A stretch of 64,000 nt of DNA from Plecoglossus altivelis (lineage: Eukaryota; Chordata; Actinopteri; Osmeriformes; Plecoglossidae), in NCBI GenBank assembly GCA_036571765.1, contig BROE01000001.1:1663631-1727630 (forward strand), written 5' to 3'. How positions within the stretch are numbered: the stretch's first letter is position 1; each line of letters starts with the position of its first letter. Shown piece after piece: positions 36,701 to 48,340 of the stretch. Position numbers and translations under genes: made by a program. The notes under the pieces are model-generated. The model searched no databases and was not told the DNA's origin. It worked only from the letters and a program-made list of their open reading frames with translations.

Positions 36701-37541
36701 ATATGTCCTCAGCATCGAATCACTAGCAAGCTCCAGTCATTTTGTTGACACAAAGATTCCCTTGAGAAATATTAAGTGCCTTCTCTATGATCTGCTGCTG
36801 AAAGTTAGTGATGGCGTGCGTTCCTGTGACAGACACACAGAGATGCGACACTCTGGCGCGGCCTGTCACTGTGGAGAGCCTGCCAGAGCACGGAGCCAAC
36901 CAGCTGGACGCTTTTATTGTCCTTCAACAACCTTCACTGTGAGTTTTGATCAAATTAGGCCGAAAATGCGGCTGAAGATTTGTAACATGCTCACATCGGT
37001 TGCCAAAAGACATTCCTCCTTTACGTGACACGCTCTTGTTGTGTACTGCTGTCTTCTCTGTTTACAAAACACATCAAACATTGAAATGGAGTCCCATCGC
37101 AGGCATTAGCAAGCCGTCACATGGAGAAAATAATGAACGCTATTAATAGATAGCAAAAAATAAATAAATCTGCTGTAATATCCCAATGTTAATTTAATAT
37201 TCGTCTCTGAGTGAAGATTTGACAGAACAATCAAACACATGGATATCACTAACATGCAAAGAGTCTTATCATATAATGACTAATTAGATTCCAAATGTGA
37301 ACACTGGCATATTTAACAGACTTCACCTCCTAGCGTCCTTCATGAAACATTATTATATTATCACCATTCATCATGGTAACAAAGTAGACATCTTGTACTG
37401 CATGTATTGGCAATTGTATTATGTTATAACATCATTTTTCTAATGTAGCCTACTGGTAGGTTACTAGAAATATTCTGGTCAGGATTCTTTTTTTATGTCA
37501 AAGCATTGGGTGCACTCTTTAACAAATGTGTCACTTCACAG
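33788..37541. other. Upstream flank, no gene seen
   Basis: Mostly AT-rich unique sequence. The part at 34840-35300 is non-repetitive, with TTTTAATTAGG and CTAATTAACTC cores, and may be conserved. A 9-bp hairpin with a 4-nt loop lies at 35660-35681. No exon is recognised. Confidence 0.45.
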
Positions 37542-37700
37542 GATAGCGTCACAAAGATGCCCACGGACATCACATTTCAAGACATAGAGACAGACAAAAA
37601 AGATGTAGAACTTACAGTTATAAATGAATTCTCCCCACAGCTTAGATTAAAGAGGAAACATATCCAAAGGAAGAAATTGTACAATGTTGTGGTGGATTAA
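37542..37700 (+). other. Possible terminal-exon-like frame, product unknown
   Basis: A pyrimidine-containing stretch ending TCACTTCACAG precedes an open frame that begins GAT at 37542 and stops with TAA at 37698. The 52 residues are charged: an acidic part (DIETDKKDVEL) followed by a basic part (RLKRKHIQRKKL). An ATTAAA lies about 15 bp downstream. I do not recognise the family. A chance frame in A-rich DNA or a fragment of an old transposon is equally possible. Confidence 0.15.
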
Positions 37701-40700
37701 CCACCTTTTATAAGATATTAAAAAGAAATGTTGATGCTCTCCAAATGTTATACTCTTTTCTACATTCTCTGTAGGTAGGCCTAGCATGACTGTATCACTG
37801 CTGGCCTTCTGTCCTGTCAGTTGAAGACAGACCACATTCATGCAGTAGACTTCCATTTTCCACAGCATCCTTGCTATTTCAACTCAATCAAACCGCCTTG
37901 TGCAATTGGATACAATAATTTAACACATTACAGCATTTATAGCATAGCTTACTAACCACAGCGATGTTAACCGAGGGAGCGGGGTGTCAAGATGCATCAG
38001 ATAAATGGGGACGATCAATTGTCAGCGTATTGATTCAAGCTCCTCTTTTGGGAGTCCTTGTCTCAACCCTGACGCTGCACCTCAGCCTCCTGACGACCCT
38101 GAACTGAATCCTGCTCAGTTTCTTTGCGTGGGCACGGTAACTGGAAGGTAAAATTCGGCATTTGCTGAGCAGGTGTGTGAGAGCATTGGATTGGATAGAG
38201 ATGGGGAGGGTGTGAAGGAGGTGGTGTTGGGATTTTGGACTATGAATAGTATGCAATTGAAATTGAGAAAACCTCAAAAGATCCCAAATAACGTCATTAA
38301 ACATTTGCACAAGCCAGCCTATTAAAATAAAAATGAGCATTGTCATAAAATAACTTAATAGTAAAATATTGTCAAATATTGTTCTAAATGTTTCTGTGTG
38401 GGTCACATTTTCATATTAGGTAAGCAATGTGTGGGACTCATAGTAAGGTTGGGGTATGTTCCTCCCCTTTCCCTCACCACTCTGTTATTAATGATGTACT
38501 ATGCTTGTGACTATTAAGTTAATTTCTGTGGTCAACCATAACCATAATAATTATGTTTAGTAAGGCAGTATAGGGTTGCAATTGTTGAGGCTCAGATAGG
38601 CACTTCAGGCAGCAAAGAGGTCTTTTGGAAATGCCACGGCGCGGGAGCAAGTGCTCAAAAAATGAGATTAGTGTTAGCGACCGGAGAGCGCAAAATTTGG
38701 CAGCCACGATGAGGAGCTAGCAAGTACCCATTTTTGAACCAACCACAAAATTAAAATAATTAAGCCAACTGCGTGCCTGGAAAACTGTTGTGTCCAAGTA
38801 TGCAATAAATTAAATGTAATAAATATAGCATTAAGTGTGACGTAATACGTTATGTAGACATAACCGGAAACGGTATAAAGTGTATAGTAGTGGGCCAGAA
38901 AGTTGGGATATCCTTAACCCATTATATAGCACTCCTAGGGTACCTTTAAGACATTGTTGTCTTTCCTGAGACTTCTCATGGTTTCAATGAGACTATGGTT
39001 GCACATAATATGGCTTGTTTTGCTATTGGATTGTTAAATGGGATGTCACTGATAGCCGAGGCACAGACAAATCAGCTGGTACATTTCCACACCACTGTCC
39101 TGGCTAACATCATCGCCTTCAATTATCACCTTTGATTCACTAATGATACCCCAAATCACAGGGGGTTCAAGGCCTTGATCGAGGACAATAGCAGGAGGGC
39201 CGCAGGAAGATTGGTCAACTGGAGCAGTAAACGCTCAATTTTACCTAACTTTCTTTTGTATTCCCTGAATCAAAAGAAGAGTGGGCAAACAAGTCTTTAG
39301 TGGTGCTTGTACTCCCCCTTTCAAAGCAGCTCCCTATGTGAAATGTCAGCAAGTCTTCCTGGTGAATCACTCCATTGCCTTGGAGGCTAGACCGACCTGT
39401 TCTGTGACCCTCCTTTAGCTCCTTTTAGCCTCTGGTGCTACTGGGAAAAGGGGGCACTGGCTATGGTACTAAACAGTCTTGAGTGGAAATGGGTAATATA
39501 ATTCAAACCCACTCCTACGGTTCACACAAGGGCTTTTGACTCGACCGTTAATCTCGTCCCCTGCCATGTTGACTTAGGCGTAGAGTAGAGCAGTGAGAGA
39601 CAGTGAGTCTCGTGTTTTCGATTGGTCAACATGCAGTGACCGTTAGAAATGGAGCTCGTTCTACACAGCAAAATTATTTGACTCCACTCCTCTCGTTGAC
39701 AACCAATCCAGCACGTTCTGTGTTCTATTCTTAAGGGATAAGAAGTCCATGCCTGCCAGCATTACTTGTGTTGGGGGTAGGAAAATAATAATCAGCACAC
39801 AGACAAGGCTGGAAGTGACTTGAAGTGGCTGGATTGTTTCTGTGAGTCACTCGATTCTACGGTCCATCCTAATGCAGAGTTTCAGTCCACTGCTTTACAT
39901 GGAGATGAGAGACTTTCCAGAAAAATGAAAGCTGTAGCCCGGAAGTCATCCCAGCCAGATAAACTGAATAAACACTCTGTCCTCCCAGTTGGGCGTCCAG
40001 CACCTCTCCCTGGCTCCAGCCAGGGCTCCCGCTAACGTTCTTCTGCTCAGACCCAAACTGCTCAGTGACACATGACCTCACCACCAGTGCCCCGGTGCCG
40101 ACAATCGCCCCTGCCTCTATCAGGTCCTGTCCCACCCCAAGACGCTCCCAGTCGGGCTCTGCCCCGGATGCCTGGGCTGTGACGTCTGGGCCGCACAGGA
40201 GGGGACTTGGATGCAGGTTTTGGCACAGGACCCTGATGACGCAAGGCCTTCTGTCTGGCTGCAGTGCCTTAATCAGTCAGCTATGTTTGACTTCACCAGA
40301 GCAGTCAAGGGGCCAGGCTACACTTAAAGATACAGTCCTGTAATAATAGCAACAATACTATACACGATGGCTAAACCCCATATAGTGAAATGGCTGTTGC
40401 AGATGAGATATGTGTACATAAGTAGTTTATCCAACTTTGTTCGCACCAGAAGGTTCACTGCACATACTGAAGAACAAAATTTTGGACAAATTCCTTACTT
40501 CAGCAGCTTTCAATAAAAGTGAACTTTACACATCAATTAAATGATTACTTTTCCCTTCACCATTCTAATAAATCCATCTAGGCATCGCATTGCTCAAATG
40601 TGCCTGAGGCACAAACAAAACAAGTCAAGTAAGATTTAAAGCTTGTTGCTCTCATTCAGCTCGTGTGTTTAATATACTGTACTTATAATGGTGGTTTATG

Positions 40701-41827
40701 CACAATGCCCCATGCATGAAATATTACAATTATATTTAAGGGGAAGGGCAAACGTGTGAAGTCTGAGAATGGCTGAAAATGTATACATTATTATGTACGT
40801 TCTACCTAGTTTTGTTTTTGGTATTATTATGTCAAACATCACAGGATTTGACACTGTTCCATTCCATTTGTTTGAGTAAACAGTAAACAAAACAGTAGAT
40901 GTACCACGTAGACTTGATTTCGTTTGAAAAAACATCACAGTAGCTGAGAACAGATTAAGCACCTACGGATCGATCGGACATCCCTTTTGAAGGGAGATGC
41001 TGGCGAAGAAATGTTTATTGCAAATAATGAGCCCATTTATCATATTCAAAGGGAGCTAAAACATTTTGCAGATGTCTAAATTTAGTTGTGCCGTATTATC
41101 ATCAAAGCCGCTTTGACAGGGGGGAAACAAATCCACAAAGCCAGTGGGAAGGAGGCACTTGTTAGAAAGAGGAACACGATATCTGAGGATGTCAAACTGT
41201 CAGAGTGTTACTGATAAAGGTGTTACAAAGAATCTGGGTTTCAACAGAACATCAGCTGAGGCAGGGGCTGTTGTCACAGGTGATGACAGCTGCAAACTAG
41301 ACGGCACTCACTAAACTGATCTTCTTCTCGACTGATACAGCACATCTCTTTTGTGTTGCAGTCTATGCAAGTATGCTCCTTTACAATTAGAGGGCTGTCC
41401 TTGTAATGGGCTTGCAAGAAATCATGTGGTTTTAGGGGCATTGAGAAGCAAGATTTCAGGGCCATTTCGAATAGAATCAATTCAGTTAAATTTAAAGTAT
41501 CAGTAGAGTATTACGAATTGTGCCTTCTTTCATAATCTGGTTTTGTTTGCGTGTGTGCGTGTGCAAGTGTGTGTGTCTGTGCAAATGTGTGTCTGTCTCT
41601 GTGTGTATATCAGCGTGTGAATGTGATTCCGTTAGGGAAGAATTTTCTCACCCCTTTGTTGTTGATCAATACCGTGGACATTTCAGAGAAATACAGAACA
41701 ACGATGACAAAGAGCCATCCTGCTGGTTCCCTCTGAAGAGAAGAAAGAGGTATAACAACGTTTGAACAAAAAGACACTATTACATTTCTGTTTCCACTTA
41801 ATCCTAAAAAGTGTTTCTCCTAATACT
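37701..41827. other. Upstream flank, no gene seen
   Basis: AT-rich unique sequence. The part at 40060-40260 is richer in GC and CpG than its surroundings but has no recognisable coding content. A loose TG-rich patch lies at 41548-41615. Confidence 0.5.
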
Positions 41828-41843
41828 CCCCCCCCCCCCCCCC
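41828..41843. repeat. Poly(C)16 tract
   Basis: Sixteen C followed by ACAC. Confidence 0.95.
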
Positions 41844-43431
41844 ACACTTCAACCTAAATGTGTTCTGCCATTTCATATCAAACTTACCCATCATGCAGTG
41901 TGCCAGTGGCTGTAACAATTAGAACAAAGTACAATATAAAAAAACCTGGAAATTTACATGAACACATGTAAATCGTCACATGGAAAAAGAGATCATATTT
42001 AAGCATGACAGGAACTGTACCACTAATGCTAGTGAATTCAGGACACATTTAATCTTAGAAAGAATGAGAAAGCCACAAATTACCCAGAGAAGGAAGCTAA
42101 TTAGCTTGTAAGTTGTCATGGATAGACTGGAGCACTGAGAGTTTTCTCTGCAGGGGAGCATGCCAAATAATCTGGCACCATTTTCATCACAAAAACTGGT
42201 GCCAGACATGAATGAGACATTGCTCTTGGTATTAGGGTGAGTTATTTTTTTAGGACTGGCTTTGAGATGATGAAGTGACCACAGAGACAAATTACCTGAA
42301 CATGTTTTATTGAATTTCCAGTGGGAGACAGAACCAATTCATCCAGCAACAGAAGTGCACACAGACACATGCAATTTACAGATACATCTTTATATTCACC
42401 GTGTCAATAATGAACGCTACTCATCCCGACAGCCACATGGAAAATATTGAAGTTCGACATTTCCACCATTTTTTGTGAATCAATCATGTACCTTTAAGTG
42501 CACTGGATGTGCGTCTGACCAGGATCCATTGGAATCGAATGGAAAAATACCATGTCGGCATGATAATGCAAAGCCCTTGGTTCATGATCTAAAGCATGAC
42601 GCCCCATCAGAAAGTTCCCCAGTGAAATTCAAATGTGAAGGAATGTCGTTATCTTTTTGTGGGTGGATTTAGATGGAGCTGTGTGGAGTTGGGCTCTCGT
42701 AGTTATGCATTCCATCACCATGCCGCTTGGTAGTATTACTGAATTGATGCGCTGTGACAGTCTTAAGCTATTTTATCTCCTCTCACCATCGTATTGAAAA
42801 ATTAGAGTCGATGTGGAAAAGTCATGGTTTTGCACCCAACACCCGACTCATCTTGATATGGATCATAACGGCGTCTAAGCCCCTGTATTGAGTTTTGTTC
42901 CTCTGTGACCTGTAGATCAAAGTAATGGACTATTGGAGGCTTCACAGACTAAACTGGGGATGACTGAGCCAAGACACTCAGTGCTTTAATGCATTTGGGC
43001 AGGTTCTTAATTATAGCCTGGTCCCTCCTGAATGATTTCTGGTAGCAATGGAGCGGGGGAATCGGCCATTGACTCGCCACAGAAAGGATGTTTAATAAAG
43101 GTACATGAAAAGTCTCTATCAAATCAATTAGGAGACAATTACTGCGGCGTGAGATAGCCTAGCAGAGATGTTAGGATTTAATATAACAAGGAGAGTACGA
43201 TCACCTAAAGCAGAATAGCACAGCTAACATTCAATCCATTGGCTGCAGAGCATCGAGAGAGTTTTTTTTTTCTTCATCTTCTTGCTTTAACTGAAGTATT
43301 AAAAGCCATTCCTCAATGCCGTCTCGCTGCTCTGCATGTGGATATGCAGGGTACAGAAGGACAGCCGCCGCAATTAGCTGGAAGCAACATTTCATCAGAA
43401 TCCAAGTTCTGCAACTTCTGAAGCTCTGTAA

Positions 43432-43434
<3 letters not shown>
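41844..43434. other. Upstream flank, no gene seen
   Basis: Unique AT-rich DNA with no repeat family, exon or RNA gene recognised. Confidence 0.5.

Positions 43435-43480
<46 letters not shown>
43435..43480. repeat. (CT)23 microsatellite
   Basis: Forty-six bp of perfect CT dinucleotides. The serine/leucine and arginine/glutamate frames through it are artefacts. Confidence 0.97.
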
Positions 43481-43485
<5 letters not shown>

Positions 43486-45120
43486 GGTCTCTGAGCAAGT
43501 GCTTTGATGGAACACTCACACTTGTTCCAGCAAGTGCTACAGGTCAAAAGCATGGTCCATTTTGCTTTGGTCGGTCCTGGTATTGATCTTAGTAAAGCGC
43601 AGCCTTTTTTCTCTCTCTCAGTGAAGTGTTCTTGTGCAGTCATTCCAGCAGCCTGGCTGAACCCGCCTTATCTTCAGACATCTTCAGTTTGAGATTAGGA
43701 TCGCATCTTTCACAATCTTTAGTGCAAAACAAGATATGAACATTCAAATGATCCAGGGAAATCATTAATCTAAACAGCCACATGCAGCTATGCCAAGTAT
43801 AGAGAAGCTTTATAATGATTTATGTGTGTATTACCATTGACTGAACTGTTAGTCTTTCATTCCAACATTGCATTTTGCAACAGTCGGTACGGTTGGTACA
43901 CTTGTAAATTGAGATTCTTTTAAAAATGCCTTACAGCTCATTTGAATCAGGCACTGGAATGAAGAAAACATAGCCGTACGCTCAAAAATGTTTTAGAAAG
44001 AAATCCTTAAAATATGTGCTTCAAAGCTCTACTGAATCACCCATAGGAGTCCAGTGACGAGTCCTCGTTCTTGTGTCGGATTAAGGGAACTCATTGCCCA
44101 TAACTGATAAGAACCATGGCAGTGAGTGATAGAGATAATAGAATGGTCACAATACAAATGAATTTCACTAATTCTGCACTGCACTCCTGACAACCTCCCT
44201 CAGGTGGCTATTTTTACCAACTTATGCACACATCCCTTCATGAATCAAAATGTTGACAATGGTATGAGTCATCTTTTAAAATAACCGGTTTTCAGCAAGG
44301 TTTTTAGAAGGGCCATTTCTAAAGCAAAGACTGAATCATTTAATGTGATAAGGGTGAAAGCACACAATCAAAGACTGAACTTGATCTGAGTTCTTCTTTT
44401 TTTCCTCCATGTTAAAAGAGCAAGCTATTTTCTGTCCTCTTGTACAATCACTGCCCAGAATTTAGTTCTAGAATGTTTCATCACCCGTGCATAATTTGTC
44501 TTTGATGCTGGTCTATTTGATATGCAGCGAAATATGATTGAATCGGACTGGTGATCCAGCTACTGGTTTCAATTGGAGTGAGTGTCACAAGTTCACGACA
44601 CAACTCAAGTGCCTCAGGAATGTTGCGTATCCAGTGCGTTGGTTGGAACTGTCAGGAACTCTCTGACTTTCAGAAGTTCTTTGAGAAAACCTTGTCCAGT
44701 CACGCAACTTGCCTGAGCCAGGAAGTGAATAATCGAAGACAGACAGAGACATCATCCATCAGCAGCAGCACCTGGTCCTAATGGCCTCCCTTAGACAGTC
44801 AAGTTTGACTATGTGTGTTTGATGTAAGCGTGCCACAGGATACCTGCCTGGGCTTTTGATGTTAGAATATCAGTGAGCAGCGCCGTGCCAGGGCTCACAA
44901 ATGGATTTTCTAATTCACTTGTTTGCAGGGAGTTCTTTCAACCCCACCCTTTTTTTGTTCTGTTCTTTTTTTCTCTCTCGAAGCCTTGGCCAAAAATTTA
45001 CTTAAACACGAGCCTTCCCTTAGACGCCTGACTGTCTCTCCCCCCCCCCTTCCACCCTCAACCCCTCCTCTGCTGTCATTGTGAGTTTGTGTGTTTTGAC
45101 TGTGTAATACATTTCCGCAA
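43481..45120. other. Upstream flank, no gene seen
   Basis: Unique sequence. A CT/C-rich patch lies at 44940-45065. Nothing coding recognised. Confidence 0.5.
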
Positions 45121-45127
45121 TAGAGAG

Positions 45128-45172
<45 letters not shown>
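45121..45172. repeat. (GA)n microsatellite
   Basis: About 52 bp of GA with one GC interruption, perfect from 45131. Confidence 0.97.
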
Positions 45173-45173
<1 letters not shown>

Positions 45174-46540
45174 GGAGGGGTGGAGAGAGGGAGGGCAGGA
45201 GGACATCAGGAAAGCTCAAATAATGAGATGTCAAGCAGGGCAGACCATAATTGTTAATTACATTTATCCCAGTGCTTTTGGAAAGCAGCCACGGTGCTTT
45301 CAGGAATATAGAGTGGTGTCCTCAACATGCTCCAGGTTCAGCCTTTAAATGGGCCTGAGCGATCAGTCCTGAAACTCAATAAGCAGAAGCATGTTCCAAT
45401 CTCTCCCAGTGAGGCATGAGGCCATGTGTGGAACACAGACATATGGGCAAGCTAAAAGTCTGGCCAGATATTATCTACAGCATTAGGCTGAGTCAAACAC
45501 AGGCTGAGTCAACAACATGGCCGCTGACATGTCAGCATTGTCAGTTTGCAGTGACATGGACAAATACGGACCTCTACTAAACGAATGGCTTCAACATACT
45601 GCAGTTGGCAATGCCGGATGGAATGGTTTAATGTGTCCCGCAGTGGTTCCTGTGGAGTATAAATCTTTCTGGGGATGTTTATGCTCCCCAGAAGACATTT
45701 AACTTACTCTGTGTCTCCATAATTGACAACGGGGACATGATAACTGAGCCACTTTCCTTCTGTTGCATTCAACTGAAACGTCAAAGGAACCTTGCCTATG
45801 AATAGCTAACTACATGAACTGTACAAAAGTCAACTCCCAACACAACATCTTTAGATAATAAATATGACCTTCAGAAACACACCTCAGTCGACACCGTTTA
45901 GATGTGATTAATTTCTTCTCCACAAACTTTACTTTGGTGTCTCTCCCTTGTAGGCTCCAACATACCTCACCAGGACATTGAAGTGCAAAGACACAAACTA
46001 CCAAGCTAATCCGGGTAACAAGGTCACTTTTCCTGCTTTCAAGTGTAAATAGTGTAATATTCAAAGAGTAACCTGCAACGGGTGATATATGTAAATGTGC
46101 TTCGTATTTGAGGGGATTCATGAACAGGAATAAAGACTTTAGACTCCCCTGGTGGGTCCATTTGAGGCACCATTTGAGGCACCATGGAACACATAGTACT
46201 CCCCTGCAGGTGCAAATGGACCAATTTAGGAAAATCTGTTATTTGTCATCTATTCTGCTTGGTATAGATGGAAATGAATAGAAATCATCAACTTCACAGC
46301 TCAAAGTGGGAGACCTTTTGTGGGCTATTGTAGCCTTCTTGATGATACATCTTTATGCTTGTGCAAATGTCCTGAATATGTCAAATATGTCTATTGATCT
46401 GTTGTTAGAGCTGTCACATGGTGGATTACAGTGCAGTTTACGGAACCCTCAAAGCCCCGTAACATAGTGAAGACAACACTTGGTTGGAAATCAATTTAGG
46501 ATATTTCCTATAAACTGACATGAGCTCACAGGCAAGCATA
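45173..46540. other. Upstream flank, no gene seen
   Basis: Unique sequence. A short tandem duplication of CATTTGAGGCAC lies around 46158-46182. Confidence 0.5.
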
Positions 46541-46690
46541 CAAGTTCAAGTTCAAGTTGTGCTTTATTGTCATTCCACTACATGCGGGTGCATACAGTGG
46601 AACGAAATGTCGTGCCTCACAGAGCCACGGTGCTACATAAGTACAGACATTCAACAGTACAGACAAACAATTTAAAATAAATATAACATT
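46541..46690 (-). mobile_element. 3' tail of a LINE-type retroposon, 5'-truncated
   Basis: Read on the minus strand, the sequence runs through ACATTTCGTTCCACTGTATG to AATGACAATAAAG and ends in tandem TTGAAC units (46541-46557). Many fish retroposons of the L2/CR1-like type end with ATGACAATAAA plus a short tandem repeat. No reverse transcriptase frame remains upstream (to the right), so only the 3' end was inserted or has survived. The exact family and 5' boundary are uncertain. Confidence 0.6.
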
Positions 46691-46747
46691 TTTCCTATAC
46701 ATAAACTAAACAGGATACAAACTATACAAACTGTACGAATGTACTGT

Positions 46748-46835
46748 ACACACACACACACACATACACACACACATACACACACTCTCTCACACACACA
46801 TCCACTCACATGTACAAACACAGACACACACTCAT
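46748..46835. repeat. Interrupted (CA)n microsatellite
   Basis: CA units with TA and CTCT interruptions, adjoining the 5' side of the retroposon tail. Confidence 0.93.
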
Positions 46836-48299
46836 ACATCCCAACCAATACTAGCCACCCCCAACCATCTGTCAGACTTTAGTAATTAGTTTTATGGAGT
46901 TCTTGGCAGCGAGGGTACCACTGCACGATAATTACCCTTTTATTGTTTTGTGTTCTATTGTTAATGTGCTTGTTGTTGTTGTTTGTAGTTTGTCCTAATT
47001 AAAAGTTTGAAGCTTCTAGGAATAAGAACAGGCTGCCCTTTTTGTCCCTCTAAATCGTTGCTCATCCTGAAAAGGATCCACGCAACTTTGAGCGAGGGGA
47101 GTGGGCGCATGTTAGAACGGTAGGAGCTACAGATGGGTGGTAGTAAACCTATGTTAGAGTTAATGTAGTATAGCTACCATAGTGATCTAGCAGAGCTAGT
47201 GTAGTGATGCGTTAGAGCTACTGTCTAGCTACAGATGTGGTACACTTACAGTAGCTGATGTCTTATAACTGCTATAGTGATGTAGCTGTGATGCTAACAG
47301 CTGTACTACCAAGCTGTACTCCAGTGACGGTATCGCCGCTAAGCTAAGAGAGCGGTCAGAGACCACATTACACAACGGCTTGTTTAAGACTGTAAAGGTC
47401 AAATTATATATGGTTGGAAATAATCTGATAAGAAAACCCAATACAAAACAATACAGATAAAGTTTGTCTCGTGGGATTTTCTGTTGCTACTGTTTTTGAT
47501 CAGAGAGCCTTGCTGAACAACCGCTCAGTTAATATGGTGGGGAAACACCCAATTCTCTACCGCTCAGATTTCTATGACGTTCTTCTCTCTCCCCCCCAGC
47601 GCTATCCCTGGGGTACAGTGCACGTCAATAGTTTCTACCCATCTCTCCTTGGTTTCAGTGTTTTAATGGGTCTTAAGTTGACAGGTAGTCTGATCTAGCT
47701 GTCCCTGTCATGAGACATGTTTGTGTGAGAGGTTGAGAGATTGGTCATAGGTACAACCAATTCCACTTACATGCAACCAACTAAGCTCTGACCATAGTCC
47801 AAGCATATGATCTTGAACTGAAAACACTTTGAATGCTAAGGATACTAAAGAAAGGGAAAAATAAAAGGCAACGATGGAAAAAGGATTATATTTAAACTTC
47901 AAGATTTTTTTGCAGTACATTATGGTGCTACTTAGTCTCAAGGTCACAGTACACTTCACATTCACGACTCATTATTTGAATATGTGGCCTTGGTATCTTC
48001 TAGAACCTGGCAATGCTGCCACTATAACAAGGTCATGCAGACTTTAATGGCAAGGCACAATGTGAGCTCATCGGGCAGTGGTGTGGAAATGTTTCTTTCA
48101 ACACCCCCACAGTTCACAGTCTGAACAGACGCAGAGGAACATGCCTCTAATACGCTTCCTTGAGCACTCTGCCTCAATGGGATTTCTGAAGGCATTTACT
48201 TTTATCAACTGTATAGTTTTTTTCTCATCAAGCAAGAGTTAGTCTCCGGATATCACTTCAGTCCAAGTCCTACTAGTGTAATGGTAGATTTCCTGCAAA
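46836..48299. other. Upstream flank with AGCTA-rich diverged tandem sequence
   Basis: Between about 47098 and 47330 the words GTTAGAG, TAGTGATG and TAGCTAC recur many times without an exact period, suggesting a decayed minisatellite. The rest is unique sequence with no exon. Confidence 0.4.

Positions 48300-48338
<39 letters not shown>
48300..48338 (+). repeat. Poly(G)39 tract
   Basis: Thirty-nine consecutive G, the longest mononucleotide run in the window. Confidence 0.95.
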
Positions 48339-48340
<2 letters not shown>

